A DNA stretch of 64,000 nt from Sedimenticola hydrogenitrophicus. GTDB taxonomy: Bacteria > Pseudomonadota > Gammaproteobacteria > Chromatiales > Chromatiaceae. Location: positions 1-64,000 of the forward strand of contig NZ_JAQGEI010000011.1 of the NCBI RefSeq assembly GCF_029017505.1, given 5' to 3'. The stretch's first letter is position 1. Every line of letters begins with the position of its first letter. The notes beneath the pieces were generated by a model. The model did no database searches. It was not told the origin of the DNA and was given only the letters and a program-made list of their open reading frames with translations. Shown piece after piece: positions 1 to 9,344 of this stretch. Position numbers and translations under genes: made by a program.

Positions 1-17
1 CTTGCGAACCGCATCAT

Positions 18-33
18 GCGCGGGTCCTTAGGG
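18..33. repeat. Partial end of 165-bp palindromic repeat family B
   Basis: The 14 bases from 18 match exactly the right end of the full repeat copy at 33853-34018 (GCGCGGGTCCTTAG). The rest of the element would lie outside or at the edge of the window. The TTA inside it (28-30) is the stop codon TAA of fbpC read on the minus strand. Only one end is visible, so membership in the family is an inference. Confidence 0.4.
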
Positions 34-1107
34 CTTCCCGGGGAGCGAGAGCGCCTGTCCGTTATCCGAAAACAGCACCAGGTCCTGCATATCCAGCTTC
101 AGGGTGACGGTGTCACCGATATTATGTTGCTGATGGCTGGGGGCGAGACACTGAAAGCGGTCGCCGCTCTCCAGTTGCAGGGTGTAGAGATACTCCGCGC
201 CCTGAAACAGGCGTTCGCTGATCCGGGCGCTGATAGCGCCATCCTTGGTGGTGAGGTGGATATCGTCGGGGCGGATCAGCAATTGCAGGCCGGTGCCGGG
301 TTGGCTACAGTCCGGCAGTTTCCCGCTGAGCCGTCCGAACGGGGTGTCGATGCTGTTGCGGTCGGCAACCGTGATGGCGAACAGCGCCCCGCGGCCGACG
401 AAGTCGGCGACGAAGGTGGTGGCCGGGTGATGGTAGAGGTTGTAACCGCTGTCCCACTGATGCAGCACCCCCTGGTTCATGACGCCGATCTGGTCGGCCA
501 TGGTGAAGGCCTCGGTCTGGTCGTGGGTCACCAGAATGGCGGTGATCCCATCCTCCTTCAGCAGCATCCGCACTTCACTTGCCAGCTGTCCCCGCAGCTC
601 CGGATCGAGGGCGGAGAACGGCTCGTCCAGCAGCAGGATTTCCGGGCGCGGGGCCATCGCCCGGGCCAGGGCGATCCGTTGCTGCTGCCCCCCGGACAAC
701 TGATGCGGGTGCTGTCGGGCGGATTCGGTCAGGCCGACCAACGTCAGCAATTCGGCAATCCTGGCCTGCTTGGCCTGGGCCGTCCGTCCGCGCAGGCCAA
801 AGCCGATATTCTCGGCCACGCTGAGATGGGGGAACAGCGCGAAGTCCTGAAATACCATACCCACCCGGCGCTGCTCGGGGGCAATCATTTGTTGCGTGTC
901 ACAGACCACTTTGCCATGCAGGGCGATGCTGCCCTGGCGCAGGGGTTCAAATCCGGCGATCGCCCGCAGCAGGGAGGTTTTGCCGCAGCCGCTGGGACCC
1001 AGCAGACAGCCGATGTCCCCCTCCCTCAGTTTGAGGCTGACTTGCTTGACCACATCGGTTGAGCCGAAGGCGATCGATGCCTCATTCAGTTCCAGTTGGT
1101 AGGTCAT
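28..1107 (-). CDS. fbpC: Ferric iron ABC transporter, ATP-binding subunit
   Basis: This is the cytoplasmic ATPase that energises Fe3+ import through the Fbp-type permease. Seen in the 359-residue product: Walker A GPSGCGKTS (about 38-46), Q-loop at VFQDF, signature LSGGQQQR, Walker B LLLDEPFSALD, the switch histidine in VTHDQTEA, and a C-terminal TOBE-like regulatory domain from about 240. Length is normal for FbpC/PotA-type ATPases. Its start overlaps the 3' end of the permease gene by 26 bp, so the two are translationally coupled. The stop codon lies in a repeat end. The iron substrate is inferred from FbpA next door; the ATPase alone could also fit a spermidine or sulfate importer. Confidence 0.93.
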   Translation of the reverse strand: MTYQLELNEASIAFGSTDVVKQVSLKLREGDIGCLLGPSGCGKTSLLRAIAGFEPLRQGSIALHGKVVCDTQQMIAPEQRRVGMVFQDFALFPHLSVAENIGFGLRGRTAQAKQARIAELLTLVGLTESARQHPHQLSGGQQQRIALARAMAPRPEILLLDEPFSALDPELRGQLASEVRMLLKEDGITAILVTHDQTEAFTMADQIGVMNQGVLHQWDSGYNLYHHPATTFVADFVGRGALFAITVADRNSIDTPFGRLSGKLPDCSQPGTGLQLLIRPDDIHLTTKDGAISARISERLFQGAEYLYTLQLESGDRFQCLAPSHQQHNIGDTVTLKLDMQDLVLFSDNGQALSLPGKP

Positions 1108-2755
1108 GCTTCTCTCTTGAATTGCGTATTGAGCGGCTCAGCAGGATCACCGGGATGATCCCCGCCAGGACAATGGTCAGGGCGGCACTGGCGGAATCCT
1201 GCAGGCGCTCGTCCGAGGCCAGTTCAAAGGCCCTGACGGCCAGGGTGTTGAAGTTGAAAGGACGCAGCACCAGGGTGGCGGGCAACTCCTTCATCACATC
1301 CACGAAGACCAGCAGCAGGGCGGTGAGCAGGCTCCCCTTGAGCATCGGCAGGTGCACCCGCTTCAACACCTCGCCTGGCGATGCCCCCAGGGTGCGGGCG
1401 CTTTCGTCAATGCTCTGTTTGATCTTGCCCAGCCCCGCTTCCACCGTCTGCAGCGAGACTGCGAGAAAGCGTACCAGGTAAGCGAACACCAGCGCCACCA
1501 GGGTACCGCTGAGCAGCAGTCCGCTGGAGATGCCGAAGTGCGCCCGCAGCCAGCCGTCGATGCTGTTGTCGATCCAGGCCAGCGGCAGCATGACGCCGAC
1601 CGCGATCACCGTACCGGGAACCGCATATCCCATACCGGCCACCCGCACGGCGGCCACGGTACGCCGGTCGGGGCTGAGCCGGCGTCCATAACCCATCAGC
1701 AGCGCCAGCAGCAGGGCGAGCAGCGCGGTACCGGCGGCCAGACCTACGGTGTTCAGGGTCAGTTGCAGGAAGTCATAATCGATCATCTCCCGGGTCGCTA
1801 TCGCCCACAACAGCAGCTGACCGGCGGGCAGCAGAAAGCCCAGGAACAGGGTCGCGGAGCAGATCAGCACGGCGCCGAATCGCTGCCGGCCCTTGAGCAC
1901 AAAACCAGGCAGTGCCTGATGGCGCTGGCTGGAGTGGTGGTAGCGCATCTTGCGCCGCGACCAGCGCTCCAGCAGGACCAGGGTGAACACAAACAGCAGC
2001 AGCGCGGTGGAGAGCTGGGCGGCGGCGGCGCTGTCATCCATGCCGAACCAGGTGCGGAAGATGCCGGTGGTGAAGGTACCGACGCCGAAGTACTGCACCG
2101 TGCCGTAGTCGGCCAGGGTCTCCATTAAGGCCAGACTCAGGCCGGCGACCACCGCCGGCCTGGCCAGCGGCAGGGCCACCCGGAAGAAGGTGCGCCAGGG
2201 TCCGTTGCCGAGCGAGCGGCTGACCTCCAGGACACACACCGACTGCTCCAGAAAGGCGGCGCGGGAGAGCAGGTAGACATAGGGATAGAGGGTCAGTGAC
2301 AGCATCCCGCCGGCGCCCCAGAGCGAACGGATGTCGGGAAACCAGTAGTCGCCGTAGCGCAGGTCGAGCCACTCGCGCAAGGCGGTCTGGATAGGCCCGG
2401 CCACATCGAACATGCCGGTGTAGGTGTAGGCGATGATATAGGCCGGCATGGCCATGGGCAGGAGCAGGGCCCACTCGAAAACAGTTCGGCCGGGAAAGCG
2501 GCACATGGTGGTGAGCCAGGCGGTGGAGACGCCGATCAGCAGGGTGCCGACGGACACCTCCAGCATCAGCAACAGGGTGTTGCCGACATAATCCGCGAGC
2601 ACGGTGTCGGCCAGGTGCCGCCACACCTCCCCGGCCGGTACCAGGGCATAGCTGGAGACCACCAGCACCGGCATGGCCAGCAACAGGGCGGTGCCGATAA
2701 TGCTGATCCGCCACGACAGCGGCGCTGTTGCTCTCCTGTAGTTGCCAGATGCCAC
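1082..2755 (-). CDS. fbpB: Ferric iron ABC transporter, fused permease
   Basis: This inner-membrane permease of the Fbp/Sfu/Hit-type Fe3+ importer takes iron from periplasmic FbpA. The 557-residue product carries two binding-protein-dependent permease domains in tandem, about residues 60-260 and 335-545, each with several hydrophobic spans and an EAA-type loop. The second loop is visible around DESARTLGASPGEVLKRVHLP and the first around EVSRSLGNGPWRTFFRVALP. The two-domain fusion is the usual FbpB architecture. It lies downstream of fbpA, separated by about 360 bp containing two repeats, and overlaps fbpC. The start is the first Met of the frame; its ribosome binding site is weak. Confidence 0.93.
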   Translation of the reverse strand: MASGNYRRATAPLSWRISIIGTALLLAMPVLVVSSYALVPAGEVWRHLADTVLADYVGNTLLLMLEVSVGTLLIGVSTAWLTTMCRFPGRTVFEWALLLPMAMPAYIIAYTYTGMFDVAGPIQTALREWLDLRYGDYWFPDIRSLWGAGGMLSLTLYPYVYLLSRAAFLEQSVCVLEVSRSLGNGPWRTFFRVALPLARPAVVAGLSLALMETLADYGTVQYFGVGTFTTGIFRTWFGMDDSAAAAQLSTALLLFVFTLVLLERWSRRKMRYHHSSQRHQALPGFVLKGRQRFGAVLICSATLFLGFLLPAGQLLLWAIATREMIDYDFLQLTLNTVGLAAGTALLALLLALLMGYGRRLSPDRRTVAAVRVAGMGYAVPGTVIAVGVMLPLAWIDNSIDGWLRAHFGISSGLLLSGTLVALVFAYLVRFLAVSLQTVEAGLGKIKQSIDESARTLGASPGEVLKRVHLPMLKGSLLTALLLVFVDVMKELPATLVLRPFNFNTLAVRAFELASDERLQDSASAALTIVLAGIIPVILLSRSIRNSREKHDLPTGTE

Positions 2756-2814
2756 GGCTTCACCGAATGACTGAAACCTGGACCCATGGCTTGACTGCCA
2801 ACCCTATGTATTCG

Positions 2815-2921
2815 TGGGCATATCCCGGAAGCCTTGGGTGAGACGCCGTGAATACATCCCTGTAGGCTTGGATGCCGCATCCCTGCGGCATACACTCACC
2901 CAAGACCTCCGGAACATGCCC
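2815..2921. repeat. 107-bp imperfect inverted repeat between fbpA and fbpB
   Basis: Arms at 2815-2841 and 2895-2921 are reverse complements at 23 of 27 positions, enclosing a GC-rich loop with a second small hairpin (GCCGCATCCCTGCGGC). It would fold as a long RNA hairpin between fbpA and fbpB. It could attenuate or protect the transcript, giving more binding protein than permease, or be a passive dispersed element. No T-run follows it on either strand. Confidence 0.6.
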
Positions 2922-3038
2922 TGAAGTCACGGATTCAGGTGAAACAAAAAACTCAACGCCATCCGTCGAGAATGGCGCTGAGGCGTGAAGGGTCTATTTT
3001 CTGGGGTTCGGTGCGATTGTGCAAGCCGCGTACCCACA

Positions 3039-3108
3039 GGGGTCGAAGTCAAGCCGAGCACCGGTGGGGGGAAATGCTTCCAGATCCGGGCGGCTTGACT
3101 CCGACCCC
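3039..3108. repeat. Short repeat with TTGACTCCGACCCC ends, copy 1
   Basis: The element begins GGGGTCGAAGTCAAG and ends TTGACTCCGACCCC, so its ends are near-perfect inverted repeats around a variable core. Similar elements lie at 19345-19416 and 22990-23088. This copy lies directly 3' of fbpA, 8 bp beyond its stop codon. Such short palindromic families resemble REP-type elements mobilised in trans by RAYT transposases; no such transposase is in the window. Confidence 0.7.
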
Positions 3109-3116
3109 TTCGATCC

Positions 3117-4133
3117 TTATTTCCAGCCGGCCCGGTCCATCAGCCGAACGGCCGCGGGATTGTTTTTACCCAGTACCGAGAGGTTCAGGGTGTCGGCCTT
3201 GAAGGTTCCCCACTGGGTCAGGGTCTCGGACCACTCCACTCCCGGGCGCACCGGATATTCGTGATTGACGCTGGCATACCAGCCCTGTGACTTTTCACTG
3301 GCCAGGAACTCCAGCAGCTTCACCGCCGCCTCCTTGTTCTTGGCGGAACGGGTGACGCCGGCGCCGCTGACGTTGACATGGGTGCCCCGGCCATTCTGGT
3401 TTGGCCAGAACAGGGCTACCTTGGCGGCGGCTGCCCGCTCGCTTTCATCCTTGCCGTTGAGCATGGCGCCCAGGTAGTAGGTGTTTAAGATCGCCAGATC
3501 ACATACGCCCGCGGCGGCGGCCTTCACCTGATCCCGGTCGCCGCCCTTGGGGTCGCGAGCAAAATTCTTTACCAAACCGTCGGCCCACTGCTGGGCGGCC
3601 GCCTCGCCGTTCGTCGCAATCAGCGACGCCACCAGCGACTGGTTGTAGATGTTGCCGGAGCCGCGGATACAGATACGGCCTTTCCATTGCGGGTCCGCCA
3701 GCGCCTCATAGCTGGAGAGTTGCTTGGGATCGACCCGGTCCTTGACGTAGGTGATGACCCGGGCACGTACCGACAGCCCATGCCAGTAACCTTCCGGGTC
3801 GCGGAAGTGTTCAGGGATGGCGGCACTCAGGGCTTCGCTGGAGATCGGCTGCAGCACATCGGCTTCCTTGGCGCGGTGCAGGCGTCCGGCGTCAACGGTA
3901 ATGAACAGGTCGGCTGGGGAGTTGGCCCCCTCGCTCTGCAGCCGCTTCAGCAGGGCGTCCGCCTTGCCGGTGACCAGGTTGACCTTGATGCCGCTTTCGC
4001 TGGTGAACTGGTCCAGCAGCGGTTTGATCAGGGCCTCCTTGCGGGCGGAGTAGACGTTCACCTCGGCTGCTAGCGCGTTGCTGCAGAGGGTGAGGGCGGT
4101 GGTAAAGAGGGCTAGCTTGAAGCGGATATTCAT
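3117..4133 (-). CDS. fbpA: Ferric iron ABC transporter, periplasmic binding protein
   Basis: This periplasmic Fe3+-binding protein of the transferrin-like FbpA/FutA family feeds FbpB-FbpC. The product from the chosen start has 338 residues: a signal peptide (MNIRFKLALF...NALA, about 22 residues), then the family start AEVNVYSARKEALIKPLL. The neighbouring tyrosines in NTYYLGAML, with another in GSGNIYNQS, fit the iron-liganding tyrosines of the family. The frame opens 22 codons earlier, but the Met at 4131-4133 has a ribosome binding site (CTGGAG) and gives a proper signal peptide, so it is preferred. A Fur-box-like sequence lies about 45 bp upstream, fitting iron repression. Confidence 0.94.
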   Translation of the reverse strand: MNIRFKLALFTTALTLCSNALAAEVNVYSARKEALIKPLLDQFTSESGIKVNLVTGKADALLKRLQSEGANSPADLFITVDAGRLHRAKEADVLQPISSEALSAAIPEHFRDPEGYWHGLSVRARVITYVKDRVDPKQLSSYEALADPQWKGRICIRGSGNIYNQSLVASLIATNGEAAAQQWADGLVKNFARDPKGGDRDQVKAAAAGVCDLAILNTYYLGAMLNGKDESERAAAAKVALFWPNQNGRGTHVNVSGAGVTRSAKNKEAAVKLLEFLASEKSQGWYASVNHEYPVRPGVEWSETLTQWGTFKADTLNLSVLGKNNPAAVRLMDRAGWK

Positions 4134-4178
4134 GTTTTTTGATCTCCAGGAATTGTTAGCTTTGATGCGCATTCTATT

Positions 4179-4197
4179 AATAATCATTCGCGTTATC
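4179..4197 (-). promoter_or_regulatory. Candidate Fur box upstream of fbpA
   Basis: On the minus strand the 19 bases read GATAACGCGAATGATTATT and match 14 of 19 positions of the classical GATAATGATAATCATTATC Fur box. The site lies 46 bp before the fbpA start in an AT-rich stretch. Iron-responsive control of fbp genes by Fur is well known; binding here is an inference. Confidence 0.5.
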
Positions 4198-4310
4198 AAT
4201 ACCCGCTGTTCTTTTATTTTGTCCAGGACAGCCTTACCGTGAATGCTGTGGTACGCAAGTTTATCTGCATACTATCCCAGTAACCTTATTCGCATTTATT
4301 TGTGTATATT

Positions 4311-4380
4311 CCATCCGTAGGTCCGTAAACGGTGCATTGCATCCTCGGCTCCGTTATCGGTACATCCCTGTACCACTCCT
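4311..4380. repeat. Dispersed repeat with GTACAGGGATGTACC motif, copy 1
   Basis: On the minus strand this reads AGTGGTACAGGGATGTACCG, then a run close to TTTACGGACCTACGGATGG. The same block recurs at 9824-9863, 13632-13680 and 48774-48813. It contains the palindrome GGTACAnnnnTGTACC. All copies are intergenic. No coding potential is seen. Confidence 0.65.
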
Positions 4381-4454
4381 CTTGCACCACTCCTCGCGGC
4401 TAAAATGTTTTCTCGGTATAGCTGAGTTGGATGGGTATTCAGGTAGCCTTAATA

Positions 4455-4483
4455 TTGGCAAAGGGATATTCAACGGGTATAGT
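4455..4483 (+). promoter_or_regulatory. Sigma-70 promoter for the glycine riboswitch and gcv genes
   Basis: A -35 TTGGCA (4455-4460) and a -10 TATAGT (4478-4483) are separated by exactly 17 bp. The predicted transcript would start near 4490, just before the first glycine aptamer. The sequence match and the position are both good. Confidence 0.75.
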
Positions 4484-4504
4484 CGAGCCCTCAATCCAAA
4501 CCAC

Positions 4505-4690
4505 TGTGGGAGAGATCGGCCCTGGCCGACGCCGAAGGCGCAAACCGTCCGGAATCGCTCAGGCAGAAGGACCGCGGTGTGGGGAGGGAAGTCTCCTTCC
4601 GGGTTGACTCTGGAGAGTGGCCGTCAGGCCCACCGACGGGGCAGGGACCGGTGATTCCGGTTTCAAACTCTCAGGTTCAGGACAGAGGGG
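4505..4690 (+). promoter_or_regulatory. Tandem glycine riboswitch
   Basis: Two consecutive glycine aptamers precede gcvT. The first has GGGAGAG (4508-4514), the CGCCGAAGGCGCAAA internal loop and CTCAGGCAGAAGGACCG (4558-4574). The second has GGAGAG (4612-4617), CCACCGACGGGGCAG and CTCTCAGGTTCAGGACAGAG (4669-4688). These are the conserved core elements of the gcvT RNA class. An intrinsic terminator follows at once, so glycine binding probably lets transcription read through into the glycine cleavage genes. The ON-switch direction is inferred from the known class. Confidence 0.9.
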
Positions 4691-4724
4691 CGGCGCAGGG
4701 GGATCCTTGCGCCGCCCTTTTTTT
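4688..4724 (+). terminator. Intrinsic terminator, riboswitch expression platform
   Basis: A perfect 10-bp GC stem (GGGCGGCGCA at 4688-4697 pairing with TGCGCCGCCC at 4708-4717) is followed by seven T residues. It starts at the end of the second aptamer's closing helix, so formation of P1 and of this hairpin can compete. A GC-rich stretch with a GGGCAGGC...GCCTGCCC hairpin lies between it and gcvT. Confidence 0.85.
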
Positions 4725-4851
4725 GTCCAGGGATGGCCGTAGCCCCCCCGTGGTTGCCCGGACAAAGGGCAGGCACAGGGGCCTGCCCCTACGGGCCGCG
4801 GAGGCCATGGATGGCCGGGAGCGGCGTTGTTTTTGACTGGTGGAGAATCCC

Positions 4852-5943
4852 ATGGGAAACAGAACCATCCTTTTTGACACCCACAACAGCATGGGTGCGC
4901 GTATCGTCCCCTTTGGCGGCTGGGATATGCCGTTGCACTATGGCTCGCAACTCGAAGAACACCACGCGGTACGCAAGGATGCCGGGATGTTTGACGTCTG
5001 TCATATGACGGTGGTGGATCTTACCGGCGACCGGGTGCGCGCGTTTCTGCGCCATCTGCTGGCCAATGACGTGGCCCGTCTGCAAGAGTCCGGCAAGGCC
5101 CTCTACAGCTGCATGTTGAATGAGCAGGGCGGCGTGATCGATGACCTGATCGTCTACTTCATGCATGAAACCTGGTTTCGCATGGTGGTCAATGCCGGCA
5201 CCACCGAGAAGGATCTGGCCTGGCTGAACCGCCAGGCCCCGGCCTTCGATGTCACGGTCAATCCGCGTAACGATCTGGCCATGATCGCGGTTCAGGGCCC
5301 CCATGCCCGACACAAGGCGCTGTTGCAGCTGCCTGTGCCGTTGCAAGAGCCGGCCGCCGATCTCCAGCCCTTCTATGCGGCCACGGCGGCGGACTGGTTT
5401 GTCGGGCGCACCGGTTATACCGGTGAGGATGGCTTCGAGGTCATGCTGCCGGAGACCGAGGCGGTCGCCTTCTGGCAGGCGCTGGCGGATGCCGGGGTGC
5501 GGCCCTGCGGTCTGGGGGCGCGGGACACGTTGCGCCTGGAGGCCGGCATGAACCTGTACGGCTCGGATATGGACGAGACCATCTCGCCGCTTGAGGCCGG
5601 GTTGAACTGGACCATCGCCTGGGAGCCGGCCGAACGGGCATTCATTGGCCGTCAAGCTCTGGAGGCGCGCAAGGGCGATCCCGCCAATCGGCGGTTTGTC
5701 GGTCTGGTGCTGATCGGCCGGGGGGTGCTGCGTGACCATCAAAAGGTCTTTTTCAACGATCGGGAGGCGGGCGAGATCACATCCGGCGGATTTGCGCCTA
5801 CACTGGAGAAATCCATTGCCCTGGCGCGGGTATCGCCGGAGGTGAGTGGGGAGTGTGAGGTGGAGATCCGTGGTAAGCGGGTGCCTGCCAGGGTGGTACG
5901 CCCACCCTTTGTACGCAACGGCAAGGCGCGCGTTGAAGTCTGA
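4852..5943 (+). CDS. gcvT: Glycine cleavage system aminomethyltransferase (T protein)
   Basis: It transfers the methylene group from the lipoyl-bound aminomethyl intermediate on H protein to tetrahydrofolate, releasing ammonia. The 363-residue product has the GCV_T fold: N-terminal [20 protein letters not shown], folate-site region around [23 protein letters not shown], the motif [15 protein letters not shown], and a C-terminal barrel domain (YVTR-type end near [15 protein letters not shown]). The ATG at 4852 has GGTGGAG six bases upstream; an in-frame GTG lies four codons earlier inside that ribosome binding site and is not favoured. It is the first gene behind the glycine riboswitch. Confidence 0.95.
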   Translation: MGNRTILFDTHNSMGARIVPFGGWDMPLHYGSQLEEHHAVRKDAGMFDVCHMTVVDLTGDRVRAFLRHLLANDVARLQESGKALYSCMLNEQGGVIDDLIVYFMHETWFRMVVNAGTTEKDLAWLNRQAPAFDVTVNPRNDLAMIAVQGPHARHKALLQLPVPLQEPAADLQPFYAATAADWFVGRTGYTGEDGFEVMLPETEAVAFWQALADAGVRPCGLGARDTLRLEAGMNLYGSDMDETISPLEAGLNWTIAWEPAERAFIGRQALEARKGDPANRRFVGLVLIGRGVLRDHQKVFFNDREAGEITSGGFAPTLEKSIALARVSPEVSGECEVEIRGKRVPARVVRPPFVRNGKARVEV

Positions 5944-5973
5944 TCGGCTACCGCCGACCGAGTCTGACAGACT

Positions 5974-5995
5974 CCTGATGATTTCAGGTTTTTTT
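5974..5995 (+). terminator. Weak terminator-like hairpin after gcvT
   Basis: A short stem CCTGA/TCAGG with loop TGATT is followed by seven T residues. With only 5 bp of stem it may give partial termination between gcvT and gcvH, which are 115 bp apart. A separate promoter for gcvH cannot be excluded. Confidence 0.4.
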
Positions 5996-6058
5996 ACCGA
6001 ATAGCTGAAAAGTAACAAATCAAGATAACAACCCGTTTAGCGAATAGAGGGCCTAGAG

Positions 6059-6454
6059 ATGAGCAATGTACCCAACGATCTGAAATACGCCAAAACCCAC
6101 GAGTGGGTGCGTGATGAAGAGGATGGCACGGTAGTCATCGGTATTACCGATCACGCCCAGGAGCTGCTGGGGGATCTGGTTTTCGTCGAGCTGCCGGAGG
6201 TGGGCGATACGGTGGATGCCGGTGCCGAATGCGCGGTGGTCGAGTCGGTAAAGGCCGCGTCCGATGTCTACAGCCCGGTGTCCGGTGAGGTGATTGCGAT
6301 CAATGAAACCCTGGTGGACACCCCGGAGACGGTCAATCAGGATGCGTTCGGTGATGGCTGGCTGTTCCAGGTCAGACTCTCGGCACCGGCCGAACTGGAT
6401 GATCTGCTGGATGCCGACGCCTACAGCGATGTAATGGAATCGGAAGCGCACTGA
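6059..6454 (+). CDS. gcvH: Glycine cleavage system H protein
   Basis: This lipoyl carrier shuttles the aminomethyl group between P protein, T protein and the dihydrolipoamide dehydrogenase. The product has 131 residues, the usual length, with the N-terminal motif KYAKTHEWV and the lipoylation motif [13 protein letters not shown], in which the Lys (about residue 65) carries lipoate. It lies between gcvT and the two P-protein genes on the same strand; gcvPA starts 16 bp after its stop. Confidence 0.96.
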   Translation: MSNVPNDLKYAKTHEWVRDEEDGTVVIGITDHAQELLGDLVFVELPEVGDTVDAGAECAVVESVKAASDVYSPVSGEVIAINETLVDTPETVNQDAFGDGWLFQVRLSAPAELDDLLDADAYSDVMESEAH

Positions 6455-6470
6455 GAGGACCCCGAGAGAC

Positions 6471-7868
6471 ATGCCATTTATCCCCCATACAGAGCAAGAG
6501 GTCCAGGAGATGCTGGCGGCCATCGGTGTCGGCAGCCTGGACGATCTGTTCGAAGAGATACCGGCCAGCCTGCGGCTCTCCCAGCTGGATGCCATACCGA
6601 CCGCGCTGTCGGAGATGGAGATCGGCCACCTGATGGGCAAACGGGCGCAGCAGGACGGGCAGCCGGTCTGCTTCCTTGGCGCCGGCGCCTACGACCACCA
6701 TATCCCGGCGGCGGTCTGGCAGATCACCGGCCGGGGTGAGTACTACACCGCCTACACCCCGTACCAGGCCGAGGCGAGCCAGGGCACCCTGCAACTGCTC
6801 TACGAGTATCAGTCGATGATGGTGGCGCTGACCGGCATGGATGTCTCCAACGCCTCGCTGTATGACGGGGCCTCGGCCCTGGCCGAGGCGGTGCTGATGG
6901 CGGTGCGGGCCAACCGCAAGTCCAAATCCAAACGCATCCTGATGCCGCGCACGGTGCATCCGGCCTATCGCCGGGTGGTGCACAATATCGTCAAGAACCA
7001 GCAGGTTGAGCTGGTGGAGCTGCCGTTCGACCCCCAGGGCGGGCACACCGATCCGGCCGTGCTGGAACAGTACCGGGGCGAGGATTTCGCCGCCCTGGTA
7101 ATTCCGCAGCCCAACTTCTTCGGCGTGCTGGAGGAGGTGGACGCCTTGACCGACTGGGCCCATGCCAATGGCGCCCTGGCGATCGGCGTGGTCAATCCGC
7201 TGAGTCTGGCGCTGCTGAGCCCGCCCGGTGAGTGGGGCGGCCAGGGTGCCGATATCTGTTGTGGCGAGGGGCAGCCGCTGGGCGCGCCGCTCGCCTCCGG
7301 CGGCCCCTACTTCGGCTTCCTCTGCTGCCAGCAGGCGCACGTGCGGCAGATGCCCGGGCGCATCATCGGGCGCACCCAGGACCTGGATGGCAAGGTGGGT
7401 TACACCCTGACCCTGCAGGCGCGCGAGCAGCATATCCGCCGTTCCAAGGCGACCTCGAACATCTGCACCAACCAGGGGCTGATGGTCACAGCCGCCACCA
7501 TCCACATGGCCCTGCTGGGCAGCGAGGGGCTGGAGCGGGCCGCCGCCGCCAGTTATGCCAATACCCGCGCGCTGGTGGAGGCCCTCAGCGCCATTCCGGG
7601 GGTGGCGCCGCTGTTTGACCGCCCGGCCTTCCACGAGCGGGTATTGCGGCTGCCGGCACCGGCCGCCGGCGTGCTGCGTTCCCTGGCGGCGCACAATGTG
7701 TTGGGCGGGCTCGATCTCTCCCGCGACTATCCGGAGCTGGGCGAGGCGATCCTGGTCTGTGCCACCGAACAGCGCACCGCGGAGGAGATTGCCGCCTACG
7801 CGGAAAAATTGGCCCGGGTGATCCAGCTGCAGGGTGGTGTCACCTGTGGTCTGGTGCCGAAAGAGTAA
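6471..7868 (+). CDS. gcvPA: Glycine dehydrogenase (decarboxylating), P protein subunit 1
   Basis: This is the N-terminal half of the split P protein, a PLP-dependent glycine decarboxylase. It resembles the catalytic subunit in fold but lacks the PLP lysine and completes the heterotetramer active site. The 465-residue product begins [15 protein letters not shown] and contains the family segments [27 protein letters not shown] and [12 protein letters not shown]. Splitting into two ORFs, as here, is the form found in many bacteria other than E. coli. The gene is 16 bp downstream of gcvH and 18 bp before gcvPB, so the three are almost certainly co-transcribed. Confidence 0.96.
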   Translation: MPFIPHTEQEVQEMLAAIGVGSLDDLFEEIPASLRLSQLDAIPTALSEMEIGHLMGKRAQQDGQPVCFLGAGAYDHHIPAAVWQITGRGEYYTAYTPYQAEASQGTLQLLYEYQSMMVALTGMDVSNASLYDGASALAEAVLMAVRANRKSKSKRILMPRTVHPAYRRVVHNIVKNQQVELVELPFDPQGGHTDPAVLEQYRGEDFAALVIPQPNFFGVLEEVDALTDWAHANGALAIGVVNPLSLALLSPPGEWGGQGADICCGEGQPLGAPLASGGPYFGFLCCQQAHVRQMPGRIIGRTQDLDGKVGYTLTLQAREQHIRRSKATSNICTNQGLMVTAATIHMALLGSEGLERAAAASYANTRALVEALSAIPGVAPLFDRPAFHERVLRLPAPAAGVLRSLAAHNVLGGLDLSRDYPELGEAILVCATEQRTAEEIAAYAEKLARVIQLQGGVTCGLVPKE

Positions 7869-7886
7869 TCGGGAGAATCTGTCAGC

Positions 7887-9344
7887 ATGTTGATCTTTGA
7901 ACAATCCAAGGCCGGTCGCTATGCCCCGGCCCAGTCCCCGCTCGACAAGGCGGATATCAGCGCTATCCCGGCACAGTTCCGGCGCCGGCGGTCGGCGGCC
8001 CTGCCGGAGGTCTCCGAGATGCAGGCGGTGCGCCACTACACCCGCCTGTCGCGCAAGAACTTCTCCATCGATACCCAATTCTATCCCCTGGGTTCCTGCA
8101 CCATGAAATACAACCCGCGCGCCTGCAACAGCCTGGCCAGCCTGCCGGGCCTGCTGTCGCGCCATCCCGAGGCGCCGGAGAGCCACAGCCAGGGCTTCAT
8201 GGCCTGCCTGTATGAGCTGCAGGAGATGCTGCGCGAGGTGACCGGCATGCGGGCGGTGTCACTCAGTCCGGCGGCGGGTGCCCAGGGCGAATTTGCCGGG
8301 GTCGCCATGATCCGCGCCTATCACGAGGCTCGGGGCGACAGCGCGCGGTGTGAAATCCTGGTGCCGGACGCGGCCCACGGCACCAATCCCGCCTCGGCGG
8401 TGATGTGTGGTTACCAGGTGCGGGAGATCCCCACCGGCCCGGACGGTGATGTGGACCTGGAGGCGCTGAAGGCGGTGGTGGGGCCGCACACGGCCGGTAT
8501 CATGCTGACCAACCCCTCCACCCTCGGGGTGTTCGATCGCAACATCGAGGCGATCGCCAAGACCGTGCACCAGGCGGGCGGGCTGCTCTACTATGACGGT
8601 GCCAACCTGAACGCCATCCTCGGCAAGGTGCGCCCCGGGACCATGGGCTTCGACGTAATCCACATGAACCTGCACAAGACCTTCTCCACTCCCCACGGCG
8701 GCGGCGGTCCGGGGGCCGGTCCGGTCGGGGTGAGCGAACGCCTGGTGCCCTACCTGCCGGTACCCATGGTGACCCGGGAGGGGGATGAATACCGCTGGCT
8801 CACCGAGCGGGAGTGCCCCGAGAGCATCGGCCGCCTGACCGCCTTTGCCGGTAACGCCGGGGTGCTGTTGCGCGCCTATATCTATGCTCGCATGCTGGGT
8901 CGTGAGGGGATGCCCCGGGTGGCCGAGTTCTCCACCCTGAATGCCAACTACATGCTCAAACGGCTGCAGGCGCTCGGTTTCCAGGCCGCCTATCCGCAGC
9001 GGCGCGCCACCCACGAGTTCATCATCACCCTGAAGAAGCAGGCCAAGGAGCTGGGGGTCAATACCATGGACTTCGCCAAGCGGCTGCTGGATTACGGCTT
9101 CCACGCTCCCACTACCTATTTTCCGCTGCTGGTGCCGGAGTGCCTGCTGATCGAGCCGACCGAGACCGAGGATATGGCGACGCTGGATGGTTTTATCGAC
9201 GCCATGGGCCGCATCCTGGAGGAGGCAACACAAGAACCTGGGCTGGTGAAGGGTGCGCCCCATACCCTGCCGGTGAAACGGCTGGATGACGTGAAGGCGG
9301 CGCGCGAGCTGGATCTGGCCTGGCAGCAACGGGACGCCGGCTAA
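7887..9344 (+). CDS. gcvPB: Glycine dehydrogenase (decarboxylating), P protein subunit 2
   Basis: This PLP-carrying half of the split glycine decarboxylase removes CO2 from glycine and passes the aminomethyl group to lipoyl-H protein. The 485-residue product shows the PLP-lysine segment [16 protein letters not shown] (Lys near residue 263), [13 protein letters not shown] near the N-terminus and [17 protein letters not shown] at the end. The length is normal. Its TAA stop is followed without a gap by the GTG start of the diacylglycerol kinase gene. Confidence 0.96.
   Translation: MLIFEQSKAGRYAPAQSPLDKADISAIPAQFRRRRSAALPEVSEMQAVRHYTRLSRKNFSIDTQFYPLGSCTMKYNPRACNSLASLPGLLSRHPEAPESHSQGFMACLYELQEMLREVTGMRAVSLSPAAGAQGEFAGVAMIRAYHEARGDSARCEILVPDAAHGTNPASAVMCGYQVREIPTGPDGDVDLEALKAVVGPHTAGIMLTNPSTLGVFDRNIEAIAKTVHQAGGLLYYDGANLNAILGKVRPGTMGFDVIHMNLHKTFSTPHGGGGPGAGPVGVSERLVPYLPVPMVTREGDEYRWLTERECPESIGRLTAFAGNAGVLLRAYIYARMLGREGMPRVAEFSTLNANYMLKRLQALGFQAAYPQRRATHEFIITLKKQAKELGVNTMDFAKRLLDYGFHAPTTYFPLLVPECLLIEPTETEDMATLDGFIDAMGRILEEATQEPGLVKGAPHTLPVKRLDDVKAARELDLAWQQRDAG

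Noticed and set aside
4789-6018. A 409-codon open frame antisense to gcvT
   Set aside because: Runs over the gcvT start and ribosome binding site; product has no recognisable domain.
6372-8186. A 604-codon open frame antisense to the glycine decarboxylase gene gcvPA
   Set aside because: Low-complexity composition and no start signal; the plus strand carries unmistakable P-protein motifs.
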